DNA of 64,000 nt from VRUE01 sp963702955 (GTDB taxonomy: Bacteria; Actinomycetota; Thermoleophilia; Solirubrobacterales; 70-9). Shown here in pieces: positions 32,832 to 41,361 of the stretch (positions within the stretch are counted from its first letter, which is position 1; each line of letters opens with the position of its first letter). The notes under the pieces are model-generated. The model did not search any database. It was not told where the DNA came from and saw only the letters and a list, made by a program, of their open reading frames with translations. Both the position numbers and the translations under genes were made by a program. Where the stretch lies: contig OY969774.1 in the NCBI GenBank assembly GCA_963702955.1, positions 1,612,001-1,676,000 of the forward strand. Reading direction: 5' to 3'.

Positions 32832-35107
32832 CGCGGCGCGGAGTCTTGCATCGACCTCATCAAATCCAACGCCCCGGCCTTGTGCAGCGGTTCGTTCAGG
32901 TTGCCGCACTTCGGGCTCTGTACGCAGGAGGGGCAGCCGGACTCGCAGGGACACTCGGCGATCAGCCGCTCGGCGTCGCCGAGCAGGCGCTCGAACTGCT
33001 CGTAGCCGCGCAGGGTGATCCCCACCCCGCCGGGATGGCCGTCGTAGACGAAGATCGTCGCCCGCCCGGTTTGGAAGTGGACGTTGGTCGAGAGGCCGCC
33101 GATGTCCCAGCGGTCGCACATCGCGATCAGCGGCAGGACCGCGATCTGGCCGTGCTCGGTCGCGTGCAGGGCGCCGAGCAGGACGTCGGGCGGCAGCGCC
33201 CCGCTCAGCGCCGGCGGCAGCACGTACCAGAGCGCCTGGGTGACGTAGCTCTGCTCGGGCAGCTCCAGCGCCACCACGTCGATCGGCTCCTGCGAGGAGA
33301 TCGAGACCCGCTGGAAGGCGATCACCTGCTCGGTCACCGAGACCTCGCCGAAGTGCAGCTCGACGCCGCTCGTCGCGCGCTGCTCGCGCACCCGCTCGAT
33401 GTAGATCTCGGTCTCCTTCTTCGGCCGCGTGTACCAGTCGCCGTCGAAGCGGGAGACGATCGCCCGCCGGCCCTCGACGTCGAGCTGCTCGACCTCGTAG
33501 GAGCGCCCGAGGTGGAGGTAGACCGCGCCCGGGTGGATCGTCGTGAAGGCGCGCTCGGCCTCGACCAGGCCCAGCATCTCGCCCGAGTCGCGCTCGATCA
33601 CCGCGACCGAGTCGGCCGAGGCCGAGCGCAGCGGCACCTTCGCGGCGACGAACTCGCTGCTGCGCGGCAGCAGCCGGCCGCCGGCTCGGCGCAGCTCGCC
33701 GGCCGAGGCCAGCCGCTCGGCCCGCTCGCGCCAGGCCGGCCCGAACACCTCGTCGTCCTCGGCGCTCAGCGGCAGCTCGTAGGCGGCGGCGATCAGGTGC
33801 CGGGCGGCGATCTGCTCGTTTTCGTGGTCGAGGATCGCCGCCTCGACCGGCCGGCCGATGAACTCGTCGGGATGGCGGCAGAAGAACTGGTCGAGCGCGT
33901 CGGCGCCGGCGACGTAGACGGCGAGGCCGCGCCGCTGCCGTCCCGCCCGGCCCCACATCTGCCGCAGGCTGGCGACCGTACCCGGAAAGGTGACGCAGAT
34001 CGCGGCGTCGAGCTCGCCGATGTCGATCCCCAGCTCGAGTGCGTCGGTCGCCACCACCGCGAGCAGCTCGCCCGCCGCCAGTCGCGCCTCGATCTCGCGC
34101 CGCTGCTGCGCCGTGTAGCCGCCGCGGTAGGGGGCGATCCGCTCCGCCAGCTCCGGCTTGCCGCGCGCCACGAGCGCTTCGCGGGCGAAGCGCTGGATCA
34201 GCTCGATCCCGCGCCGGCTTTTGAGGAAGCAGATCGTCCGCACCCCCTGCGAGACCAGCTCGGCGAGCAGGTCGGCTGCCTCGGAGAGGGCCGAGCGCCG
34301 CGTCCCGCTGGCCTTGTCGATCAGCGGCGGGTTCCACATCGCGATCTCGCGCCCGCTGCGCGGCGCCCCGTCGTCGTCGATCAGCTCGAAGGGCACACCG
34401 ACCAGCCGCTCGGCCAGCTCGACCGGGTTGGCGATCGTCGCCGAGGCGAGCAGGAAGCGCGGCTCGGCGCCGTAGGCGCGCGCCACCCGCCGCAGCCGCC
34501 GCAGCACGTTGGCGACGTGCGAACCGAAGACGCCGCGGTAGGTGTGCGCCTCGTCGACCACGACCCAGCCGAGGTTGGCGAAGAAGTCGCCCCAGCTCTT
34601 GTGGTGCGGCAGCAGCCCGACGTGCAGCATGTCGGGGTTGGTGAGGACGAGGTTGTTGCGGCGACGGATCGCCGGGCGCTCCTCGCGCGGCGTGTCGCCG
34701 TCGTAGATCGCCTCGCGCAGGCCCGGCGGGCGCAGCGCCGCCAGCTTGCGGGCCTGGTCCTGGGCGAGCGCCTTGGTCGGGTAGAGGTAGAGGGCGCGGC
34801 GCTTGGAGTCGCGGGCGATCCCGTCGAGCACCGGCAGGTTGAAGGCCAGGCTCTTGCCCGAGGCGGTGCCGCTGGTGATCGCGAGGTGCGAGGACTGCGC
34901 TGCGTCGAGCGCCTCGCGCTGGTGTGAGTAGAGCCGCTCGATCCCGTTGCGGCGCAGCGCCTCGACCAGGCCGGGGTCGAGCGAGCGCGGCATCGCCACC
35001 GGCTGCGAGGGGCGCTCGGGCTCGCTGCTCTCGGCGACGATCCGCCCGTCGCGCCGCGCCGGATCGATCGCGATCGCCCAAGGGGTCTCCAGCAGGCTCT
35101 TAGCCAC
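32828..35107 (-). CDS. MrfA-like DEAD/DEAH helicase with C-terminal Cys4 (DUF1998)
   Basis: The 759-residue SF2 helicase has Walker A TSGTASGKS, DEAH (VVVDEAHTYRG), SATIANP and QMWGRAGRQRRG. It ends with the four-cysteine signature CPCESGCPSCVQSPKCGN of DUF1998/MrfA. Bacillus MrfA repairs mitomycin-type crosslinks, so DNA repair is the likely role. I chose the GTG at 35107, which overlaps the DHPS-like stop by eight bases and includes a conserved-looking LLETPWAIAIDPARRDG segment; MPRSLDPG near 34993 is the alternative. It is followed by the LOG gene with an ATGA overlap. Confidence 0.86.
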   Translation of the reverse strand: MAKSLLETPWAIAIDPARRDGRIVAESSEPERPSQPVAMPRSLDPGLVEALRRNGIERLYSHQREALDAAQSSHLAITSGTASGKSLAFNLPVLDGIARDSKRRALYLYPTKALAQDQARKLAALRPPGLREAIYDGDTPREERPAIRRRNNLVLTNPDMLHVGLLPHHKSWGDFFANLGWVVVDEAHTYRGVFGSHVANVLRRLRRVARAYGAEPRFLLASATIANPVELAERLVGVPFELIDDDGAPRSGREIAMWNPPLIDKASGTRRSALSEAADLLAELVSQGVRTICFLKSRRGIELIQRFAREALVARGKPELAERIAPYRGGYTAQQRREIEARLAAGELLAVVATDALELGIDIGELDAAICVTFPGTVASLRQMWGRAGRQRRGLAVYVAGADALDQFFCRHPDEFIGRPVEAAILDHENEQIAARHLIAAAYELPLSAEDDEVFGPAWRERAERLASAGELRRAGGRLLPRSSEFVAAKVPLRSASADSVAVIERDSGEMLGLVEAERAFTTIHPGAVYLHLGRSYEVEQLDVEGRRAIVSRFDGDWYTRPKKETEIYIERVREQRATSGVELHFGEVSVTEQVIAFQRVSISSQEPIDVVALELPEQSYVTQALWYVLPPALSGALPPDVLLGALHATEHGQIAVLPLIAMCDRWDIGGLSTNVHFQTGRATIFVYDGHPGGVGITLRGYEQFERLLGDAERLIAECPCESGCPSCVQSPKCGNLNEPLHKAGALDLMRSMQDSAPR

Positions 35108-35930
35108 GAATCCGCCCCGCCACACGCACCGCCTGAAGCGAGCTGCGGTCGTGGATGCGCAGGATGTCGGCGCCCGCCCGCACCGCCAGCGCCACCGCCG
35201 CGACCGTCCCCCACTCGCGCTCGCCCGCCGGCAGCCGCTCCTCCCACGAGCCGGCGAGCACCGCGCCGACGAAGTCCTTGCGCGAGAGCGACACATACAG
35301 CGGCAACCCCAGCTCGCGCAGCTCCGGCAGGCGCCGCAGGACCTCCAGGTCCTGCTCAACGGTCAGGTCGAAGTCGAGCCCCGGGTCGATCGCGATCTGC
35401 TCCATCTCCACTCCAAGCCCCCGGACCGCCTCGACTCTCCCCCCCAGCCACGACTTGACGTGCTCGACGACGTCGCCGTAGGAGCGCGACGGCCGGTCGA
35501 CCCGCGGCGGGCCCTCGATGTGCATCAGCACGTAGCCGCAGCCCCGCTCGGCGACCAGCTCGAACATCTCCTCCGAGCCGCCCGAGATGTCGTTGATCGC
35601 GACGGCGCCGGCGTCGAGCGCCCGCCGCGCCACCTCGACCGAGAAGGTGTCGGCCGATACCGGCACGCCCGCGCCCGCCAGGCCCGCGATCGCCGGGACC
35701 AGCGCCGCGGCCTCGGCCTCGGGATCGACCGGCGGACCGCTGCGCGCCGCCACCGCGCCTACGTCGAGCATGTCGAACCCCGCCCCGACAAGCTCCAGCC
35801 CATCGGCGATCGCCTGCTCGGCCGTCCCGCTCCGCGCTCCCTCGAACATCGAGTCGACGGTGACGTTGACGATCCCCGCCGCCCGCGGCTGCGCCAGGTC
35901 CAACGTGCGGTCGGCGAGTCGCCACGGCAT
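35100..35930 (-). CDS. Divergent dihydropteroate synthase-like TIM barrel
   Basis: The 276-residue protein follows the FolP blueprint: GIVNVTVDSMFEG (usual NxTPDSF), a strand DVGAVAARSGPPV (usual DIGGESTRPG), SADTFSVEVARRALDAGA, INDISGG, MHIEGPPR, DPGLDFD, LSRKDFVG and a terminal RIHD. Pterin-pocket residues (Asp, Asn, Arg-His-Asp, SRK) are mostly kept. The two mobile loops that bind pyrophosphate and pABA are altered: Pro to Val in loop 1 and Thr-Arg-Pro to Ala-Arg-Ser in loop 2. It is either a lineage-specific FolP or a paralogue with another pterin role. It overlaps the helicase gene. Confidence 0.75.
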   Translation of the reverse strand: MPWRLADRTLDLAQPRAAGIVNVTVDSMFEGARSGTAEQAIADGLELVGAGFDMLDVGAVAARSGPPVDPEAEAAALVPAIAGLAGAGVPVSADTFSVEVARRALDAGAVAINDISGGSEEMFELVAERGCGYVLMHIEGPPRVDRPSRSYGDVVEHVKSWLGGRVEAVRGLGVEMEQIAIDPGLDFDLTVEQDLEVLRRLPELRELGLPLYVSLSRKDFVGAVLAGSWEERLPAGEREWGTVAAVALAVRAGADILRIHDRSSLQAVRVAGRIRG

Positions 35931-35953
35931 CCGGCTACCGTAGCGACGCGACG

Positions 35954-36769
35954 ATGCCGCTGCGATGCGTCTACACCGACCTCGACGGGACCCTGCTCGG
36001 ATGGGGAAGCTCGCTGTTCCGCGACGCCGAGGGCGGCTTCTCCCTCGCCCAGAGCCGCGGGCTCGAGGCCTGCCACCGGGCCGGCGTCGAGGTGACGATC
36101 ATGTCCGGCCGCCGCGAGCCGCAGGTCCACGAGGCCGCCCGCCTGATGGGCCAGAACTCCTACATCTATGAGGCCGGCTGCGCCTTCGCGATCGACGGCG
36201 AGACGACCTTGCTGACCGGCGACCTTGTCCCCGACGAGGAGGGCACCGTCTACGAGAAGATCGAGCGGCGCGGCATCCCGAAGCTGCTGTTCGAGCACTT
36301 CGAAGGGCGGCTCGAGTACCACGCGCCCTGGCACCACGGCCGCGTCCTCTCCCACCTCTTCCGCGGCAAGGTCAACGTCGAGGAGGCCAACGAGCTGCTC
36401 GCGACCCGCGGCGACACCGACCTGCGACTGCTCGACAACGGCGCGATCGGCCGCGAGATGGCGGCGATCGACGGCCCGACCCACGCCTACCACCTGGTGC
36501 CGAAGCTGGTCAGCAAGGCGAACGCGGTCGCCGCCCACGCCCGCGCCCGCGGCTACGACCCGGCCGAGTGCATCGCAGTCGGCGACTCGGTCGAGGACCT
36601 CGAGGTCGCCGCCGCGGTCGGCCGCTTCTTCGTCGTCGCCAACGGCCCCGAGCGCGACCCGGGCCTGCGCGCAGCGCTCGCCGCCTGGGACAACGCCACG
36701 GTGACCGAAGGGGCGATGGGGGACGGCTTCTACGAGGCGATCGTCGCGACGCTGATCGAGCGGGCCTGA
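35954..36769 (+). CDS. HAD-superfamily phosphatase (subfamily IIB)
   Basis: The 271-residue protein has HAD motif I (YTDLDGTLLG, nucleophile Asp near 9), motif II (TIMSGRREPQ near 49), a Lys in KLVSKANAV, and motif III/IV GDSVEDLEVAAAVG near 217. A type-IIB cap lies between motifs II and III. Cof-like and mannosyl-3-phosphoglycerate or sucrose-phosphate phosphatases have this shape; the substrate is unknown. It is divergent from the DHPS-like gene and followed 23 bp later by a metal-responsive regulator. Confidence 0.85.
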   Translation: MPLRCVYTDLDGTLLGWGSSLFRDAEGGFSLAQSRGLEACHRAGVEVTIMSGRREPQVHEAARLMGQNSYIYEAGCAFAIDGETTLLTGDLVPDEEGTVYEKIERRGIPKLLFEHFEGRLEYHAPWHHGRVLSHLFRGKVNVEEANELLATRGDTDLRLLDNGAIGREMAAIDGPTHAYHLVPKLVSKANAVAAHARARGYDPAECIAVGDSVEDLEVAAAVGRFFVVANGPERDPGLRAALAAWDNATVTEGAMGDGFYEAIVATLIERA

Positions 36770-36792
36770 GGGCGACGGCTAGTATCGAGCCG

Positions 36793-37500
36793 GTGGAGCA
36801 GGCGACGGTCGCAGAGCAGGAGTACCTGGAGAGCATGTTCTGGCTGGAGGAGGCCGGACTGCCGATGACCGGCGCCAACATCGCCCGCGCGATGCAGCTC
36901 TCGCCCCCCACCGTGCACGAGATGGTCGGCCGCCTGGTCGACGACGGCTACGTCGAGCGCAATGCCGACAAATCGCTCGGCTTCACTGAGTCGGGCCGCG
37001 AGCACGCCAGTCACATCGTCCGCCGCCACCGGATGATCGAGCGCTTCCTCACCGACGTGCTCGGCATCCCCTGGGACGAGGTCCACGAGGAGGCGGAGCG
37101 GATCGAGCACGCGATGTCGCCGGTGCTGGAGGAGCGGATGCGGGCCGCGATCGGCGACGCGACCACCTGCCCGCACGGGCACCCGATCGTCGAGGGCGCC
37201 CGCGAGCGCGGCGCCCTGCTGGCCGACGTCGAGGTCGGCGCCAAGGTGCTGGTCCTGCGCTTCGAGAACGAGGCCGAGGAGCTGCTGCACTACCTGAAAG
37301 CGGCGGGACTCGAGCCGGGCCTCGAGGGCAAGGTTGAGAGCTCCGACGCCGACGGCGTCACGATCGCCTCCGCCTCCGGCTCCCACCGGGTCAGCCACAG
37401 CGTCGCCGAGACCGTCTCGGTCCGCGCCGACCCGGCGCCGCCGTCACGGGCGGCGATCCCCGACCAGCTCGTCCTCTCCAGCGACCGCTACGGCCGCTGA
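36793..37500 (+). CDS. DtxR/MntR-family metal-dependent repressor
   Basis: The 235-residue protein has the DtxR layout: a winged helix-turn-helix (MTGANIARAMQLSPPTVHEMVGRL, about 25-48). A dimerisation/metal domain follows (HRMIERFLTDVLGIPWDEVHEEAERIEH and CPHGHPI). A C-terminal SH3-like domain starts near ERGALLADVEVGAKVLVL. Metal ligands are suggested by His, Glu and Cys residues in the E..RIEH and CPHG motifs. It would repress iron or manganese uptake genes when metal is bound. The GTG at 36793 is the start that keeps EQATVAEQEYLESMFWLEE. Confidence 0.88.
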   Translation: MEQATVAEQEYLESMFWLEEAGLPMTGANIARAMQLSPPTVHEMVGRLVDDGYVERNADKSLGFTESGREHASHIVRRHRMIERFLTDVLGIPWDEVHEEAERIEHAMSPVLEERMRAAIGDATTCPHGHPIVEGARERGALLADVEVGAKVLVLRFENEAEELLHYLKAAGLEPGLEGKVESSDADGVTIASASGSHRVSHSVAETVSVRADPAPPSRAAIPDQLVLSSDRYGR

Positions 37501-37596
37501 GGCCACGCAACCAAGCATGGCAAGGACGCAGGGAGCGAAGCGTGCTCTGCACGTGAGCGACCGAGGACGCCGCCAGGCGCCGGTTGCGTGGCCTCA
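37498..37596. terminator. Long-spaced inverted repeat between convergent stops, possible bidirectional terminator
   Basis: TGAGGCCACGCAACC (37498-37512) and its perfect complement (37582-37596) form 15-bp arms 69 bp apart. The left arm begins with the regulator's TGA and the right arm ends with the aminotransferase stop read on the other strand. A small inner hairpin CGTGC-TCT-GCACG lies at 37541-37553. Confidence 0.6.
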
Positions 37597-38697
37597 GGCG
37601 GGCGAGCCGGCGCGCAGGCGCTCCAGCGCTCGGGCGATGCGAGAGACGCCCTCGGGGATCCGCTCCGGCGGCACGCTGGCGAAGGAGAGCCGGAGGCTGT
37701 TCTCGCCGCCCTCGATCATGAAATCGGGGCCGGCGACGAAGGCGACGCCCTCGCCCTTGGCCTCGGCCAGCAGCGCCGGCGTGTCGGCCCCCTCGACGCG
37801 GTCGAGCCAGAGGAAGTAGCCGCCGCCGGGGACAACGAACTCCGCCTCGGGGATCTCCTCGCGCAGGGCCTCGACCAGAGCGTCGCGGCGGTCGCGCAGG
37901 GCGCCCTTGACGAACTCGATGTTGCGGTCGAGCCCACCGGAGCGGCAGAGCTCGAAGACGACGGCCTCGGCCAGCATGTTGGGCGAGATGTAGGTCTCGT
38001 TGGCCCGCTTGGCGAGCTTCGCGATCTCCCCCGCCGGTCCGGCCAGGTAGCCGACCCGCACGCCGGGGCTGACCGTCTTCGAGAAGGAGGAGGCGTGGAC
38101 GACCCGGTCGGCGGAGTCGATCGAGAGCATCGTCTCCAGCGCCTCGCCCTCGAAGGGCAGCTCGCGGTAGGGGTCGTCCTCGAAGATCCAGAAGCCGTGC
38201 TCGGCGGCCAGCTCGACCAGCCGCACCCGCTTCTCGGCCGAGAGCGTGCAGCCGGCGGGGTTGTGGAAGTTGGGGATGACGTGGGCGAGCTTCAGCGGTC
38301 CCTCGTCCAGCGCCGCTTCGAGCTGGGCGACGTCGAGCCCGTCGGCCTCGAGCCGCACCGGCACCAGCTCGACCCCGAGCCGCTGCAGCATCAGCAGCGT
38401 GCGGTCGTAGGTCGGCTGCTCGACGACGACCCGGTCGCCGGGCTCGAGCAGGTGCTCGAACAGCATCCAGCCCGCCTCCAGCGACCCGTTGGCGATCATC
38501 ACCTGTCCCGCCTCGAGGTCGCCATGCCGCTCGGCGACCCACTGGCAGAGGGCGGGATGGCCGATTCCGGTCCCGTAGGAGAGCGCCCGTTCCCAGTCCT
38601 CGGCGAGGGCGACGGCCGCCGCCTCCGCCACCGCCTCCCGGGGCAGGATGTCGGCGCTGGGGGCGCCGCGCGCGAAGGAGATCGTCTCAGCCGCCAT
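37594..38697 (-). CDS. PLP-dependent aminotransferase class I/II (2-aminoadipate/MocR-type)
   Basis: The 367-residue fold-type I enzyme has YGTGIGHPAL near 41, the substrate/PLP loop VIPNFHNPAGCTLS near 140-153, the aspartate motif WIFEDDPYRELPF, and the Schiff-base Lys in SSFSKTVSPGVRVGYLAG. It resembles stand-alone 2-aminoadipate or aromatic aminotransferases of the LysN/PLP-MocR catalytic type, without the regulator's DNA-binding domain. The amino donor is unknown. It is convergent with the DtxR gene and shares the inverted repeat at its 3' end. Confidence 0.87.
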   Translation of the reverse strand: MAAETISFARGAPSADILPREAVAEAAAVALAEDWERALSYGTGIGHPALCQWVAERHGDLEAGQVMIANGSLEAGWMLFEHLLEPGDRVVVEQPTYDRTLLMLQRLGVELVPVRLEADGLDVAQLEAALDEGPLKLAHVIPNFHNPAGCTLSAEKRVRLVELAAEHGFWIFEDDPYRELPFEGEALETMLSIDSADRVVHASSFSKTVSPGVRVGYLAGPAGEIAKLAKRANETYISPNMLAEAVVFELCRSGGLDRNIEFVKGALRDRRDALVEALREEIPEAEFVVPGGGYFLWLDRVEGADTPALLAEAKGEGVAFVAGPDFMIEGGENSLRLSFASVPPERIPEGVSRIARALERLRAGSPA

Positions 38698-38733
38698 CGC
38701 AGCCGAGCCTAGCAACGGCCGTCGGCATCGGCC

Positions 38734-40368
38734 CTACCGGACCAGCTTCACCTCGCGTCGCTGCAACGTCACCTGGCCGGTCCGGTCGGTGGCGATCACC
38801 GAGGCGACGAGCTTCGCTTCGCCGCCCCGCCGCAGGGTGCGCCTTGCGGCGCGGCGCCCGGCCGCCGGCAGCTTCAACCGCAGCCGGTGCGAACCGCGGG
38901 TTGGCCGCAGCGAGCGCGCTGCCGGGAGGCGCAGGCTGCGCCGCAGCTTTCCGCCGTTGCGTTCGAGGACGATCACCAGCGCGTCGTGGGCGCGGACTCC
39001 GCACGCTTCCCGCGGACAGCGGGCGAAGACCTTGACGTGCCCGCTGACCGGCTGCCGCTTGGCACCGCGCAGCTTCAGCACCGGGCCGCGGTCGTTGACG
39101 ACGACGATCGGCACGGTGTATGAGGCAGCGGGCGAGCCGTTGCAGGAGACGGTCTGGCCGGTGTAGGTCTGTTCGGTCGAGCAGCCTTCGTCGTCGGTCA
39201 CCGTCAGCGTGGCGAGGTATTCGCCCCGCTTCCGATAGGCGTGGGCGACGGTGGGGGTCGGCCCTTCGACGTGGCCGCCGTCGCCGAAGCTCCAGGCGTA
39301 GTTGACGATCTTGCCGTCGGCGTCGGTGGAGCCGGCGCCGTGGAAGGTGAGCCTCTTCTTCATCCGCCGCCGGTCCGGCGAGACCCAGAACGAGGCACGC
39401 GGTCCCTGGTCGGGGACCACGGCGACGCCGGTCGGCCTGGAGCCGACGCCGACCGATCCCACCGCGGAGTCGCTGGAGGGGTCGAGCAGGGTGGTCGAGG
39501 AACCGCCGCCGTCGGTGACGTAGCCCTGCAGGCCGCTGGGCGCGATCGCCACGCCGGTCGCCCCCGGGAAGCCGCCGATCGACGTGCTGAGCGGCACATC
39601 GAGCGTCGTGTTGACCGACGTGATCGAGTTGGCGGTGGGAGTGGTCACGAAGGCGGTCGTGCCGTTCGGGCCGATCGCGATCCCGGCCGGATCGGCGCCG
39701 ATCGCGATCGGCGAGCCGACGATTTCCCGGGTGCCAGGATTGAAGGCGGTGACCGAGGCGGATTCCGGGTCGGTGACGAAGGCGCGCCCGCCGCGAGGGC
39801 CGATCGCCAGCCGCGAGTGCGGCAGGGAGTCGTCGTCGATCGCGCCGACCGCGGCGAAGCCGCTGCTGTCGATCACAGAGATGCCGCCGCTGCGCTGGGC
39901 GACGTAGGCGAAGCGCGAGTCGGGCGCGATCGCGATCCCTTCCGGTTCCTTGCCGACGACGGTGTTCGCGATCACCGACTCGGTCGCGATGCCGATCGTG
40001 GAAACGGTGTTGTCACCGAAGTTGGAAACGTATGCATAAGCGCCGTCGGGCGCGATCGCGATCCCGGCCGGTTCCTTGCCGACGACGATGTTGTCGATCA
40101 CCGACAGCGTCGCGACGCCGATCACGGAAACGGTGTTCGACCCTTTGTTGACCACATACGCACGCGACCCATCCGGCGTAATCGCCACATCCACCGGTTC
40201 CTTCCCCACGCCGACGTTGGCCAGCACCGAATTGGTGCCCGCATCGACAACGGAAACCGTCCCGCTGCCGGAGTTGGTGACGAACACGTCCCGAGCCAAG
40301 GCAGTTCCGCTGAGCGCCAAGGACGCCAAGGCGATCGCCACACTGGCGAGTGTTCCCCTCCGAATCAC
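38734..40368 (-). CDS. Secreted YVTN beta-propeller protein with PKD domain
   Basis: The 544-residue protein starts with a signal peptide (VIRRGTLASVAIALAS through SGTALA). About seven propeller blades follow with the YVTN signature (FVTNSGSGTVSVVDAGTNSV; GKEPxxxAIxPDGxxAYV recurring), to about 340. A PKD domain follows (SFWVSPD..., YAWSFGDGGHVEGPTPTVAHAYRKRGEY, about 350-430), then a basic Arg/Lys-rich C-terminal region. Such proteins are surface-exposed; function is unknown. I chose GTG 40368, preceded by GAGG; a TTG at 40386 is also in frame. Confidence 0.8.
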   Translation of the reverse strand: MIRRGTLASVAIALASLALSGTALARDVFVTNSGSGTVSVVDAGTNSVLANVGVGKEPVDVAITPDGSRAYVVNKGSNTVSVIGVATLSVIDNIVVGKEPAGIAIAPDGAYAYVSNFGDNTVSTIGIATESVIANTVVGKEPEGIAIAPDSRFAYVAQRSGGISVIDSSGFAAVGAIDDDSLPHSRLAIGPRGGRAFVTDPESASVTAFNPGTREIVGSPIAIGADPAGIAIGPNGTTAFVTTPTANSITSVNTTLDVPLSTSIGGFPGATGVAIAPSGLQGYVTDGGGSSTTLLDPSSDSAVGSVGVGSRPTGVAVVPDQGPRASFWVSPDRRRMKKRLTFHGAGSTDADGKIVNYAWSFGDGGHVEGPTPTVAHAYRKRGEYLATLTVTDDEGCSTEQTYTGQTVSCNGSPAASYTVPIVVVNDRGPVLKLRGAKRQPVSGHVKVFARCPREACGVRAHDALVIVLERNGGKLRRSLRLPAARSLRPTRGSHRLRLKLPAAGRRAARRTLRRGGEAKLVASVIATDRTGQVTLQRREVKLVR

Positions 40369-40388
40369 AACCTCGCAGTGAAGCAAAC

Positions 40389-40498
40389 GAGGGGACTTGG
40401 TGGGGGTGGAGCGTCTTGTACTTTTTTTGAAGAGCGAATCTCGGACGGCGGCGTTCTGTCTTCAAAAAAGTTAAGCGGAACCCCCACCAAGTCCCCTC
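40389..40498. terminator. Nested inverted repeat after sucD
   Basis: Outer arms of 19 bp, GAGGGGACTTGGTGGGGGT (40389-40407) and its perfect complement (40480-40498), enclose an inner near-perfect pair with a T run (40420-40433) and an A run (40459-40471). The outer right arm encodes the last residues of SucD, and the TAA (40473-40471) touches the inner arm. The T run suits termination of the sucCD transcript. Confidence 0.65.
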
Positions 40499-41361
40499 AG
40501 CACCTCCACAGCGATCTTCGCGGTCTCGGTAGGGCTTTCCCCAACCCGAACGCCCTTGGCCTCGAGCGCCTCTTTCTTGGCCCGCGCGGTCCCCGAAGAC
40601 CCCGAGATGATCGCTCCGGCATGCCCCATTTGCTTGCCGGGCGGCGCCGTGAACCCGGCGATGTAGGCCACCACGGGCTTGGAGATCTCGGCGGCGATGA
40701 ACTCGGCCGCCCGCTCCTCGGCGTCGCCGCCGATCTCGCCGACCATGACGATCATCTCGGTCTCCGGATCGGCCTCGAACAGCTTCAGGATGTCGATGAA
40801 GTCGGAGCCGACGATCGGGTCGCCGCCGATCCCGACGATCGAGGAATTGCCCTCGCCCGCCTGCTTCAGCTCGTTGCCGATCTGGTAGGTCAGCGTGCCC
40901 GACTTGGAGACGACGCCGATCTTGCCCGGGTCGAAGAACTGCGCCGGGATGATGCCGACGTTGGCCTTGCCGGGCGAGAGGGCGCCGGGGCAGTTGGGGC
41001 CGATCAGCCGCACGCCCGCCTCCTTCGCCTTCCAGTAGGTGGTCAGCATGTCGAGCACCGGGATCCCCTCGGTGATCGCGATCACCGTCTGCGCGCCGGA
41101 CTCGATCGCCTCGTCGATCGCCGGCGCCGCGAAGCGGGCCGGGACGAAGATCATCGAGGTGTTGGCGCCCTCCCGCTCGACCGCCTCGCGGATCGAGTCG
41201 AAGATCGGCACGCCCTCGACCTCCTGCCCGCCCTTGCCGGGGGTGACGCCGGCGACCAGGTCGGTGCCGTAGGCGCGGTTGCGCAGCCCGTGGAAGGAGC
41301 CCTCGCGGCCGGTCAGGCCGGAGACGACGAGCTTCGTCTCGCTGTCGACGACGATGCTCAT
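40471..41361 (-). CDS. sucD: Succinate-CoA ligase subunit alpha
   Basis: This 296-residue subunit catalyses the phosphohistidine half of succinyl-CoA to succinate conversion in the citric acid cycle. It shows the CoA-binding Rossmann part (VSGLTGREGSFHGLRN, GVTPGKGGQEVEGVPIFD), IGPNCPGALSPG, GVVSKSGTLTYQ, and the active-site histidine in MGHAGAIISGSSGTA near 245. Its ATG overlaps the sucC stop as ATGA. The length is normal. Confidence 0.96.
   Translation of the reverse strand: MSIVVDSETKLVVSGLTGREGSFHGLRNRAYGTDLVAGVTPGKGGQEVEGVPIFDSIREAVEREGANTSMIFVPARFAAPAIDEAIESGAQTVIAITEGIPVLDMLTTYWKAKEAGVRLIGPNCPGALSPGKANVGIIPAQFFDPGKIGVVSKSGTLTYQIGNELKQAGEGNSSIVGIGGDPIVGSDFIDILKLFEADPETEMIVMVGEIGGDAEERAAEFIAAEISKPVVAYIAGFTAPPGKQMGHAGAIISGSSGTARAKKEALEAKGVRVGESPTETAKIAVEVLRGLGGGSA

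Noticed and set aside
39900..40250. Regularly spaced similar segments (GKEP...PDG) as a CRISPR-like or DNA repeat array
   Set aside because: They are in frame blades of the YVTN beta-propeller protein and differ at synonymous positions.
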